This document shows positions 8,255-15,957 of a DNA stretch of 36,868 nucleotides, piece after piece (positions within the stretch are counted from its first letter, which is position 1; every line of letters begins with the position of its first letter). The position numbers were made by a program, and so were the translations under genes. Origin of the DNA: Hyphomicrobiales bacterium (GTDB taxonomy: Bacteria > Pseudomonadota > Alphaproteobacteria > Rhizobiales > Devosiaceae). Location: positions 1-36,868 of the forward strand of contig WFXU01000001.1 of assembly GCA_015490455.1 (NCBI GenBank), read 5' to 3'. Under the pieces are notes generated by a model. The model saw only the letters and a list, made by a program, of their open reading frames with translations, ran no database searches and was not told where the DNA came from.

Positions 8255-9301
8255 ATGAGCAAAGAAGTCATTATTTCACAGGAAAATAGAGTGGGAATTA
8301 TTGCCCTTAATAGACCAAAGGCAATTAATGCTCTTAATCGTAATATGCTGGATATGATTGAAGCAGCCTTAATAGATTTTGAAAATAATGACTCCATAAA
8401 GGGCGTTTTAATTGAAAGCGCAACAGAGCGCGGTTTTTGTTCTGGCGGAGATATTCGCTTAGCACGGCAATATATTTTGGATAAGCAAGAACAAAAAATG
8501 TATGATTTTTTTAGGGCGGAATATTCACTTGATGGCCATATTGCACAATATAAAAAACCAATAATCGCGCTTTGCGATGGTATTATTATGGGTGGCGGTC
8601 TTGGTTTGGCCGGCAATGCTAAATATCGTTTTGCAACTAAAAGATCTATTTTTGCTATGCCTGAGGCAGCTATTGGTTTTGTGTGCGATTGTGGAATTGA
8701 CGCAATTTTGGCAAATATTGATCGTCATAGAGCTTTAGCCTTTTTGCTTTCTGGCCAAACTGTTACACAAAAAGACGCTATTAAACTAAATCTAACCGAT
8801 TATATTATTGCTAATGATAGGCTTTTATCGGTGCGGCAAAGAATAATTGCAGCAATTAATAATGATAATATTGAACAATCTATTGAGCAAATAATGAATA
8901 GTGAAACTGATTCGGATTTAACAATTGACTTTTTGCCAAAAGCAGATAGTTGCAAGGAAGATTTTACAAAAAATAATATTAGTGAAATTTTATTTTCTTT
9001 ACAAAAATCTGCGGCATCAAACAAACATGCCAAAGAATTTTATCAAATAATATCAAAACATTGCCCAACATCTTTAGCGGCAATAATTATTTCTCATGAT
9101 AGGGTAAGAAAAATTAAAACCAGCGAAAAATCGCTGCAAATTGATTATATTTTAGCCACCTGGATGGCTAGGAGAAATGATTTTTCTGAAGGGGTGCGCG
9201 CTATGTTAATAGATAAATGTAAGAACCCAAAATGGCACCCAAATAAGCAAAATGAGGTTGATGAGGCAGAAATTTTGGCGCTTATCAATAAAATTTGCTA
9301 A
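8255..9301 (+). CDS. Enoyl-CoA hydratase/isomerase family protein, 3-hydroxyisobutyryl-CoA hydrolase-like
   Basis: The 348-residue crotonase-fold protein has the HIBYL-CoA hydrolase length and layout rather than that of a short hydratase. It shows NRPKAINALN, the oxyanion block RGFCSGGDIR, then KKPIIALCDGIIMGGGLGLA and FAMPEAAIGFVCDCG. The Glu of MPEAAIG and the Asp of VCDCG match the catalytic pair of human HIBCH (MPETAIG, FPDVG), but the flanking Pro and Val are both Cys here. The C-terminal half contains SLAAIIISHDRVRK and WHPNK, typical of the group. The likely role is valine catabolism. The ATG at 8255 follows AAAGGGG; an in-frame codon at 8201 has no such signal. Confidence 0.8.
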   Translation: MSKEVIISQENRVGIIALNRPKAINALNRNMLDMIEAALIDFENNDSIKGVLIESATERGFCSGGDIRLARQYILDKQEQKMYDFFRAEYSLDGHIAQYKKPIIALCDGIIMGGGLGLAGNAKYRFATKRSIFAMPEAAIGFVCDCGIDAILANIDRHRALAFLLSGQTVTQKDAIKLNLTDYIIANDRLLSVRQRIIAAINNDNIEQSIEQIMNSETDSDLTIDFLPKADSCKEDFTKNNISEILFSLQKSAASNKHAKEFYQIISKHCPTSLAAIIISHDRVRKIKTSEKSLQIDYILATWMARRNDFSEGVRAMLIDKCKNPKWHPNKQNEVDEAEILALINKIC

Positions 9302-9415
9302 AATTTCACATTTTTTTACAGCTAATTTCAACTTATTAGTAATTCTTAAACCACTAGAGTGAAACAATTCCTTAAGCATAAACCGAAATATTTGCTTAAT
9401 GAGAGGTTAATTCTG

Positions 9416-9721
9416 ATGCTAGAAAGTGGTTTGGGGCAGAATAAGGGAAAGACTATCATATTGCCAGAAATTTTTGATCTGGATGTTTCTGATAAATTAA
9501 AGGACGATTTACTTGAACATTTTGAGGAGGGTGATGTTAAAATTGATGCCTCTTCCGTTCAACGGGTGGCAACAAATTCGCTTTTAATGCTTATTTCTGC
9601 CGCCAAGACAGCACAAAAAATTAATGTTGGTTTTACAATCTTAAATCCGAGCGAACCCATGCGCGGGGCAATTAATCGTTTGGGGTTAGTTGAAAATTTT
9701 GCTTCATTTACAAAGGAATAA
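9416..9721 (+). CDS. STAS-domain protein of the chemotaxis operon
   Basis: A 102-residue STAS domain (sulphate transporter/anti-sigma antagonist fold) with PEIFDLDVSDKLKDDLL, a DVKIDASSVQRVATNSLLMLISA core and a closing FTILNPSEPMRGAINRLGL. The Ser before VQRV occupies the place of the phosphorylatable serine of SpoIIAA-like proteins. In alphaproteobacterial che clusters a small STAS protein often precedes cheY and cheA, as here, with 3 bp to cheY. The ATG at 9416 has GAGAGG upstream; a GTG at 9359 would add 19 residues without a ribosome site. Its partner is unknown. Confidence 0.85.
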   Translation: MLESGLGQNKGKTIILPEIFDLDVSDKLKDDLLEHFEEGDVKIDASSVQRVATNSLLMLISAAKTAQKINVGFTILNPSEPMRGAINRLGLVENFASFTKE

Positions 9722-9724
9722 AAT

Positions 9725-10084
9725 ATGCGCGTATTAACTGTTGATGATTCTAAAACTATGCTGGCAATGTTACATCATACATTAAGCAATGCCGGTTTTG
9801 AAGTTTTACAAGCCGAAGATGGTCAGCAAGGGCTTGATGTCCTTAATCAAGAAGAAGTTGATATTGTGATTACCGATATAAATATGCCGGTAATGGATGG
9901 GATTGAATTTATTAAAAATGTCAGATCCTCTGGCAGATTTCAATCACTTCCAATTCTTATTCTTACAACTGAAAGTTCAAGGGAAAAACGCGATCAGGGG
10001 CGCGCCGCAGGCGGCACTGGTTGGATTGTCAAACCTTTTGATCCGGATAAATTAATTTCGGTTATAAATCGTGTGGTGCACTAA
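9725..10084 (+). CDS. cheY: Chemotaxis response regulator CheY
   Basis: A stand-alone 119-residue receiver domain without an output domain. Acid-pocket residues are D7 and D8 (VDDSK), the phospho-acceptor is D51 (ITDINMPVMDG), the switch Thr is T81 (LTTES) and the conserved Lys is K103 (VKPF). This is the CheY1-type receiver placed directly before cheA in alphaproteobacterial che operons, where it may act as a phosphate sink or motor regulator. It starts 3 bp after the STAS gene and ends 45 bp before cheA, consistent with one transcript. Confidence 0.93.
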   Translation: MRVLTVDDSKTMLAMLHHTLSNAGFEVLQAEDGQQGLDVLNQEEVDIVITDINMPVMDGIEFIKNVRSSGRFQSLPILILTTESSREKRDQGRAAGGTGWIVKPFDPDKLISVINRVVH

Positions 10085-10129
10085 TTATGGCGATAATTAG
10101 TGCCAAATGATGAGATAGGGAAGAGATTT

Positions 10130-12382
10130 ATGAGTGATTTAGACGAATTCAAGGCTACATATTTTGATGAATGTTCTGAACTATTAATAGATCTTGAGGA
10201 GCAATTTACGGCTATTGAAGAGGGGGATAAAAGCCCTGAGCGCATGAATGCAATTTTTCGCGCCATTCATTCAATAAAGGGAGGGGCGGGAGCTTTTGGT
10301 TTTGAAGCGCTTGTTGATTTTACTCATGAATTTGAAACCTTACTTGACTATGTGCGTAATGGGCAGATTGAATTTAGCGACGATGTTATAAAATTATGCA
10401 TCAGATCTAATGATTTGGTTGCCGATTTTGTTGAGGCTGCCAGAACTGGCGAAGAATTGGACGCAGATTATGGGGCAGAAGAAAAGGCGCAATTTGTGGC
10501 TCTTTGTAAGGCAAGCTCTGCCAATGTAAATAATAATAAAGGGGAAGAAGACGAAGAGCCAATAGATGAATTTGACATTGATTTTACACCTGTCAGTGTT
10601 GATTTAGATAAAAATGAAGAGGAAGAAGCAGGTAAGGAAAATAATGATAGCGAAGAAGAAATTGAAGGCTGGCTCGTTATATTCAAACCTTTTCGCGATC
10701 TTTATGTCAGCGCTAATGACCCTTTATTATTATTACGCGAACTTTCCCAATTAGGTAAGGTAGAAATAAGAGCAATATTGGGAGAAATCCCAACATTAAG
10801 GGATTTTGAGCCATTTTCAGTCTATTGCACTTGGGAAATAAAAATAAAAAATAATTCCGTCACAAAGGAAGATATTTTGGAAATATTTGAATTTGTTGAC
10901 AATGATTGCGAATTAAAAATTAGTCCGCTTCAGCAAGAAGAAACCCTCGCGAATAAAGATAATTCAGATGTAAATGCGCAAAAAGAAGCAGCAAATAAGA
11001 GCGAAGAGAGTGAAGAAAGCGAAGAAAGCGAAGAAAATATTCCAAGCCTGGCTGAATTAGCCGCAGAAATTAAACCAAAGCCAAAAGTTAAGGAAAAGGG
11101 TGAAGAAGATAAAAACAAAGCCCCTTCCATAAATAAAGAGAGTTCAACGGCGGCAAATCCTACAGCCAAAAAACCATCCACCAAGCCACCTGCAACCTCG
11201 ATGCAATCTATTCGCGTTGACCTAGAAAAAGTTGATAGGGTCGTAAATATGGTAGGCGAATTGGTTATTACTCAGTCTATGCTAACCCAGCAAATGGACG
11301 ATTATTTGCGCCATCAATATCAAGAATTAGTGCGGGGGTTAGAAGTATTAGCGACCACCACAAGGGGTTTGCAGGATTCGGTGATGGCAATTCGCGCTCA
11401 ACCGGTAAAATCGGTCTTTTCGCGTATGCCTCGCTTAGTGCGAGAATTAGCAGCAAAAACCGGCAAAAAAATCAAACTTGATATGTCTGGCGAAAATACG
11501 GAAATTGATAAAACTGTTATTGAGCAATTATCAGATCCATTAACCCATATGATAAGAAATTCTGCGGATCACGGCATTGAGCCGGTTGAAGTCAGAATTA
11601 AAAATGGCAAACCAGAAACGGGCACAATAAAATTATCGGCCGAACAAGCGGGCGGCTCTATTTTAATTATAATTGAAGATGATGGAGCTGGCATAAATCG
11701 TGAAAAAGTTCTAAAATTGGCCAGAGAAAAGGGTATTGTTGGCGAAGATCAACAACTGAGCGATGATCAGATAGATAATCTTATTTTTGCACCAGGATTT
11801 TCAACTGTTGAAGAAGTTTCAGACCTTTCCGGACGCGGTGTGGGCATGGATGTGGTGCTATCAAATATTAATAAAATTGGCGGCTCGGTCATTGTAAAAT
11901 CATCTCCGGGCAAGGGAACGCGCATGACATTAAGATTGCCACTAACTCTTGCCGTGCTTGATGTTATGCTGGTGCGCGTTGCGGGCTCTCCTTATGTTAT
12001 TCCGCTTTCATCAATAGTTGAAACAATGCAATGTGAGCGGGTAGATTTTGGACAATTGCCAACAGGTGCAAAATTGTTGCAGGTGCGTGGCGAATATGTG
12101 CAATCCATAGACCTTGCCTCTTATTTTGGTATGGAAAGTGATGTTAAGGAAAGCGAACGTTTTGTGGTGCTTTGCGAAGCTGAGGGGAGCAATAAGCTGG
12201 CCTTGATTGTTGATGCAATTATTGGTCAGCAGCAAGTTGTGATTAAAAGTTTAGAGGAAAATTTTGAACGAATTGATGGAATTGCCGGTGGCACAATTCT
12301 TGGTGATGGCTCTGTTGGTTTAATTGTTGATATTCAGGGCTTAAAAAATTCTATGTCTAATCAGCGAAATGCTGCTGCCTAA
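10130..12382 (+). CDS. cheA: Chemotaxis histidine kinase CheA
   Basis: The 750-residue kinase has all usual CheA parts. The N-terminal HPt domain carries the phosphorylated His47 in AIHSIKGGAGAFGF. A highly acidic linker (about 130-180) precedes a ferredoxin-like region (GWLVIFKPFRDLYV...), then a second linker with tandem SEE triplets. The dimerisation domain begins near residue 357 (IRVDLEKVDRVVNMVGELV). The ATPase domain has HMIRNSADHGIE, EDDGAGI and DLSGRGVGMDVV, and a CheW-like domain closes the protein. The ATG at 10130 follows AGGGAAGAG; a GTG at 10100 without such a signal is rejected. CheA would phosphorylate the adjacent CheY and bind receptors through CheW; no receptor is in the window. 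Confidence 0.96.
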   Translation: MSDLDEFKATYFDECSELLIDLEEQFTAIEEGDKSPERMNAIFRAIHSIKGGAGAFGFEALVDFTHEFETLLDYVRNGQIEFSDDVIKLCIRSNDLVADFVEAARTGEELDADYGAEEKAQFVALCKASSANVNNNKGEEDEEPIDEFDIDFTPVSVDLDKNEEEEAGKENNDSEEEIEGWLVIFKPFRDLYVSANDPLLLLRELSQLGKVEIRAILGEIPTLRDFEPFSVYCTWEIKIKNNSVTKEDILEIFEFVDNDCELKISPLQQEETLANKDNSDVNAQKEAANKSEESEESEESEENIPSLAELAAEIKPKPKVKEKGEEDKNKAPSINKESSTAANPTAKKPSTKPPATSMQSIRVDLEKVDRVVNMVGELVITQSMLTQQMDDYLRHQYQELVRGLEVLATTTRGLQDSVMAIRAQPVKSVFSRMPRLVRELAAKTGKKIKLDMSGENTEIDKTVIEQLSDPLTHMIRNSADHGIEPVEVRIKNGKPETGTIKLSAEQAGGSILIIIEDDGAGINREKVLKLAREKGIVGEDQQLSDDQIDNLIFAPGFSTVEEVSDLSGRGVGMDVVLSNINKIGGSVIVKSSPGKGTRMTLRLPLTLAVLDVMLVRVAGSPYVIPLSSIVETMQCERVDFGQLPTGAKLLQVRGEYVQSIDLASYFGMESDVKESERFVVLCEAEGSNKLALIVDAIIGQQQVVIKSLEENFERIDGIAGGTILGDGSVGLIVDIQGLKNSMSNQRNAAA

Positions 12383-12399
12383 ATTTGAAGGGAAATATT

Positions 12400-12885
12400 A
12401 TGGAAGCTCTTAATGTAGAAGAAGGAAAAAATTCTGAACTAGCTGCAACAAATTCATTACAGCTAATAGCTTTTTCACTTGGAGAACAGACTTACTCTGT
12501 TGAAATAACAACAGTGCGAGAAATCCGCGCTTGGAATGGTGCTACCCCATTGCCAAATACTAAGGAATATGTGCGTGGGGTGATAAATTTACGCGGCACT
12601 ATTGTGCCAATTTTTGATCTTAGAGCGCGCTTTGGAGGAGGTAAAACTTCGCCAACTAAAACTCATGTGGTTATCGTAATGTCGGTTGGAGAGAAGTGGG
12701 TTGGTATTTTGGTTGACGCTGTAAGCGATATTTTAACAATCAAAAAAGATGATATTCATCCTGTTCCGGAAAGCAATTCATCAAGCGATGTTGAGCTGTT
12801 ACGCGGTATAATTACCCATAATGAAAAAATGGTTGGTCTGATTGACTTACAGGCGGTAATTGAGGGGGCAAAATTAGACAGCTAA
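12400..12885 (+). CDS. cheW: Chemotaxis coupling protein CheW
   Basis: The 161-residue protein is a single CheW (SH3-like double barrel) domain: LQLIAFSLGEQTYSVEI, VREIRAW, LPNTKEYVRGVINLRGTIVPIFDLR, VGILVDAVSDIL and LLRGIITHNEKMVGLIDLQ. It couples CheA to methyl-accepting receptors in the inner membrane. The ATG at 12400 is preceded by AAGGGAAA; a TTG at 12385 is in frame but would place that ribosome site inside the gene. It begins 18 bp after cheA and closes the operon: cheR, cheB, cheD and a receptor, usually found nearby in Rhizobiales, do not follow. Confidence 0.95.
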   Translation: MEALNVEEGKNSELAATNSLQLIAFSLGEQTYSVEITTVREIRAWNGATPLPNTKEYVRGVINLRGTIVPIFDLRARFGGGKTSPTKTHVVIVMSVGEKWVGILVDAVSDILTIKKDDIHPVPESNSSSDVELLRGIITHNEKMVGLIDLQAVIEGAKLDS

Positions 12886-12954
12886 TTTTGCTCTATTTGC
12901 CTTTATAGTATGATTGCTTATTTCTGCTATTATTAGCTGCGCCGTAAATTTATA

Positions 12955-12976
12955 TGACAGAAAGTTAAATCTGTCA
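12955..12976. terminator. Inverted repeat after cheW
   Basis: TGACAGA (12955-12961) and TCTGTCA (12970-12976) form a perfect 7-bp stem with an 8-nt loop, 70 bp after the cheW stop. No run of T follows on the plus strand, so it is either a weak terminator or an operator for the downstream gene. Confidence 0.35.
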
Positions 12977-13044
12977 GCGCTTTATTTACATTCTATGAGT
13001 AAAATCTAGCAAAATATGATTCTAACCAGCTATTGATATGATTT

Positions 13045-14304
13045 ATGCAAAAATTCAAACAAAATTCTCTAAATAATAATTATAAAAATTTACAACGGCG
13101 CAGAACTGATCTTAGCAATAGCGATATAGAAAATGCTAAATCTATCGGTCAGAAAGGATTTTTGAATTTATTTAAGGATATTATCGTCAAAGATCCTACC
13201 CCAATTCAATTTGATGGTGCATTAAATGAAAATCATATGCAAGCCATCTGGACTTGGATAATAAGAGATGTTTTTCCCGATCTAGCTCAGTTTTTGGCAA
13301 AAATAGATAATGAGGAAAAAGCCAAAAAAATAATTCTTTCTAATATTGATGATATTAGAAAAAAAGTGAGCCAACAATTTGAAAATGCAGTTGTTGCTGG
13401 GGAATCCGATCACAAATTAGCCGGACAATTAGGCGGAGAAGAAATAAAGGAAAGAGTTCCAATTTTTATTAGCGCCATGCGCTATCAGCCGGTTTTAAGC
13501 AAAGCTTCAGCATTTGGCAAGGCGGCCAATATGATGGAGGATGAATTGGCGCTTGGGAAAGCCTTACAATCTATGCCGCTAAAAGATGAAAAACTTGCTT
13601 CCCTACTATTTCAGGCGGTAATTTCGCAAATTACCAATCCCGGCCGCTTAATTTTATCTGCTACTAATATTGTTGGTGCTTCTTCTGAAGCCGCTTTTGT
13701 CCGCGCTGGTTTTGGGCCACTAATTGAGGCTCTTTTATCGCATGCACAAAATCAGGCTTCTATTTTAACATCGCAAAAGGGAATTTTTATTGACGCCGAT
13801 TTAATGTGTAATTCTATTAATCGCTTTCATAAATTATTTCATGCAGCAACGGGCTATATTGAACTAGATCGTGATTCGCGCCTATGTCGCGCTGCAAGCG
13901 AAATTTCAAGACAAATGGCTAAGATAGTAGAGCCGCGCTTAGAAGAAGTTAGCACAGATGTTAGTCAATCTCTTAGAAAGCCGCGTAGAGGGCTAGATAG
14001 GTTGGATTCTGATAGGCTTTTAGCAGCCCTTAACGGTATTTATTTATTGGATGCGGTGCGCGAGGCACGCGAAAGTTTAGCCCTTAATGCTCTATTTAAG
14101 AAAATCTGGCGCGAAACCGGACAAAGTCTTGAAATTCTTCTTGAAAGAAATTTGGAAGAATTAAAGCAGGATAATAATAATGAAATTTTATCTCAAAGAT
14201 TAGATATGGGAATTAAAATGGCAAGGGTTCGCTTTGGCCCTGACTATGCAGATGCCCTGCAAAAAGCAAAAGATAAAATTATGCGGCGAAAAAATCTCAA
14301 CTAA
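13045..14304 (+). CDS. Unrecognised, predicted all-helical protein of 419 residues
   Basis: I do not recognise the family. The sequence is rich in Leu, Ala, Lys and Glu, with no signal peptide, no transmembrane segment and no nucleotide-binding or metal motif that I can see. A polar Asn/Arg-rich N-terminus (1-30) is followed by an apparently helical body. Short conserved-looking stretches are IWTWIIRDVFPDLAQFL (about 72-88), a Gly/Ala-rich segment ending in AAFVRAGFGPLIEALL (about 225) and LHRF-like NRFHKLFHAATGYIELDRDSRLC (split here by position, about 258-280), plus a basic KPRRGLDRLDSDRL. It follows cheW by 159 bp on the same strand, behind an inverted repeat, so a chemotaxis link is possible but unproven. 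No strong Shine-Dalgarno sequence precedes the ATG. Confidence 0.75.
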   Translation: MQKFKQNSLNNNYKNLQRRRTDLSNSDIENAKSIGQKGFLNLFKDIIVKDPTPIQFDGALNENHMQAIWTWIIRDVFPDLAQFLAKIDNEEKAKKIILSNIDDIRKKVSQQFENAVVAGESDHKLAGQLGGEEIKERVPIFISAMRYQPVLSKASAFGKAANMMEDELALGKALQSMPLKDEKLASLLFQAVISQITNPGRLILSATNIVGASSEAAFVRAGFGPLIEALLSHAQNQASILTSQKGIFIDADLMCNSINRFHKLFHAATGYIELDRDSRLCRAASEISRQMAKIVEPRLEEVSTDVSQSLRKPRRGLDRLDSDRLLAALNGIYLLDAVREARESLALNALFKKIWRETGQSLEILLERNLEELKQDNNNEILSQRLDMGIKMARVRFGPDYADALQKAKDKIMRRKNLN

Positions 14305-14360
14305 TACAACTAATACACATTTTCATTCGACAAAAATCGCATAAGGTTACGCTCTACTAT

Positions 14361-14408
14361 TTCCCACTTCCGACCTCTGATTTCCCACTTCCGACCTCTG
14401 ATTTCCGA
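14361..14408. repeat. 21-bp tandem repeat, two full copies plus a diverged third
   Basis: TTCCCACTTCCGACCTCTGAT occupies positions 14361-14381 and again 14382-14402, in 21-bp period and without mismatch. A third, partial copy starts at 14403 and runs into CTTCTGGCTTCTGAC. The unit consists of ACTTCCG/CTTCTGA-type heptamer words, as in the short tandemly repeated repetitive sequences known from cyanobacteria and some other bacteria. Confidence 0.8.
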
Positions 14409-14460
14409 CTTCTGGCTTCTGACTTCCGCCTTCTGAGCGATAAATATTCACGGCCGACTA
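14409..14460 (-). repeat. Dispersed 52-bp repeat, copy 1, downstream of the 86-residue gene
   Basis: The segment CTTCTGGCTTCTGACTTCCG and what follows to CGGCCGACT (ends 14460) matches 33398-33449 with about 11 mismatches over 52 bp. Both copies lie just beyond the stop codon of a minus-strand gene, 17 bp here and 2 bp at cbiB, in the same orientation. This suggests a 3'-end element, perhaps a transcript end or an insertion preference. Confidence 0.7.
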
Positions 14461-14477
14461 TATATCACCAACAAATA

Positions 14478-14738
14478 TTATTGAACGGATCTGTTAAGCG
14501 TATATTCGCCATGCCTAATTCTTTGCGGCAATTTATCTATTAATTCGGCTACCGATTCTTCCCCGTAATTTTTAACCAAAGTAGCAATGGCCGCAAAAAG
14601 GGCAGCATGGGCAATTGATTCCCCTTCTAAACCATCTTGTTCGGCATTATTCCATGCATCGGCAAGATATTCGAGGGCTAAACGGCGCTCAATTTCAAAT
14701 TTTTCGTCCTGTTCAATTTTATTTGCGAATAAAAACAT
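14478..14738 (-). CDS. Small conserved hypothetical protein, 86 residues
   Basis: A short, acidic, helical protein with LALEYLADAWNNAEQDGLEGE, AALFAAIATLVKNYGEESVAELIDKLPQRI (given in parts) and a C-terminal HGEYTLNRS. Small proteins of this look, with an AALF...YGEE-x-VAEL...LP-x-RI-x-x-GE pattern, are conserved in Rhizobiales without known function. GAGAG lies before the ATG at good distance. It has no membrane segment or signal peptide. It is followed by the dispersed repeat at 14409-14460. Confidence 0.75.
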   Translation of the reverse strand: MFLFANKIEQDEKFEIERRLALEYLADAWNNAEQDGLEGESIAHAALFAAIATLVKNYGEESVAELIDKLPQRIRHGEYTLNRSVQ

Positions 14739-14838
14739 AAATCTGCTCTCTTTGTTCAGAATCTTCCTAGCATAAGAAAATGCAAAATGGTCTGATAATT
14801 AAAAGCAAGGTTAATGCAAGATTGGTAAAAATACTACC

Positions 14839-15219
14839 CTATTCGGCAAATTGTGTGTGAATATATTTTGCTAAAGAGGCTCCTTCCTGCAAAAAACGCT
14901 CCATAGCCTCTTTGGCTGAGGGGGTGCATATATTATAAATTCTTGCAAATGTTTGAAAACCCTCATTAAAAGCGCCGGCTAATCTTTGTTTTCTATCCTT
15001 TGTTGGCTTTTCTAGCATAATAAGAGTGGCTACTTGCTTGCGCCAATCTATTTCATTATAACCGCATAAAGGCTGTAAATAATAAAGAGAGCCTAAAATA
15101 TTTGTTAATCTTTCCATCTGCGCCTGATAGGGCGGATCTATAGATTTTGCACTATTAATTGTTAAGCTGAGCGCAAAAAATACAATAAAAATAATTTTTA
15201 TAAATTTATTATTTTTCAT
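14839..15219 (-). CDS. TIGR02301-type secreted protein
   Basis: A 126-residue protein with an N-terminal signal peptide: basic MKNNKFIK, a hydrophobic core IIFIVFFALSL and a likely cleavage after SAKS or nearby. The mature part has LTNILGSLYYLQPLCG, DWRKQVATL, GAFNEGFQTFARIYNICT and EGASLAKYI, the pattern I know as TIGR02301, a family of unknown function restricted to alphaproteobacteria. Two conserved Cys residues could form a disulphide. The longer reading from 15270 puts 17 unlikely residues before the signal peptide, and the ATG at 15219 has GGGA upstream. Confidence 0.78.
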   Translation of the reverse strand: MKNNKFIKIIFIVFFALSLTINSAKSIDPPYQAQMERLTNILGSLYYLQPLCGYNEIDWRKQVATLIMLEKPTKDRKQRLAGAFNEGFQTFARIYNICTPSAKEAMERFLQEGASLAKYIHTQFAE

Positions 15220-15290
15220 AATCCCTATCTGCCAGATGGTAAATATGCGGCTAAACCATATGCAAGCCATGATACTAAATTATAAAGCAC

Positions 15291-15740
15291 TTAGTCAAAC
15301 AGAGCATCAATATCTTCTTGAGCGTGACTATGTTCATCTTCCCCTATCGGCGTGCCTTTTGCAATTATAGCCTCAACAAGATCGCGCTGATGTTTTATCT
15401 CACTTAATTTACTAAGGGGATATTTTTGGTGATTTTTGATCAGGCTGATTAACTTATTTACTTCATCTATAAATTGGGATTTTACATTTTTATCCATGTG
15501 ATAATAGGCGCTAAGAACAATATCCACCCCCCTAAAGCCAGTTTTAATAAAGTGGCTTTCATAATCGCTTTCTTTCCAATTTTTAAGTTCGTTTTCCTCC
15601 ATCAGACCATCATTAACCATCTCGGCCAGCATAATATATTCATTAAACAAATTCAGATAATCGGTTGCCAAGCCTGTTTTAGGATTTACATTAGCTTTTG
15701 CCATCATTTCTTTGCTTGGCGCTTTATTGCTAATTTTCAT
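15291..15740 (-). CDS. Conserved hypothetical protein, 149 residues
   Basis: A soluble, acidic protein with TGLATDYLNLFNEYIMLAEMV near the N-terminus, WKESDYESHFIKTGFRGVDIVLSAYYH (in two parts) in the middle and an acidic tail EDEHSHAQEDIDALFD. The pattern GLATDYLN-x-FNE...Y-x-x-HF is one I associate with an uncharacterised alphaproteobacterial protein next to the TIGR02301 gene or nearby. No catalytic motif is evident; the fold looks helical. It lies 71 bp upstream of the TIGR02301 gene on the same strand and may share its transcript. Confidence 0.75.
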   Translation of the reverse strand: MKISNKAPSKEMMAKANVNPKTGLATDYLNLFNEYIMLAEMVNDGLMEENELKNWKESDYESHFIKTGFRGVDIVLSAYYHMDKNVKSQFIDEVNKLISLIKNHQKYPLSKLSEIKHQRDLVEAIIAKGTPIGEDEHSHAQEDIDALFD

Positions 15741-15957
15741 TTTATAAATATATTTCTTTACTCAAATTTATTGGGATAGTTTACTGGGATAGAATGCGTT
15801 ATTTATACTTTTTGTCGGTGAATATTTAATTTGGTATATTTGCGTATGGTCAAAAATCGCCAGAAAATGATTAATTCCAACCATATTTATAATAATTATT
15901 GCTCAATATTTATCTATCATTATAATCAACCACTGATAGAATATAAGGGACCCCAAA

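Noticed and set aside
10930-11184. 84-residue Ser/Leu-rich open frame on the minus strand
   Set aside because: It is opposite the acidic Glu/Ser linker of cheA, which gives Ser/Leu codons in reverse.
14361-14460. CRISPR array from the repeated words
   Set aside because: Units are contiguous or imperfect without spacers of constant length, and no cas gene is present.
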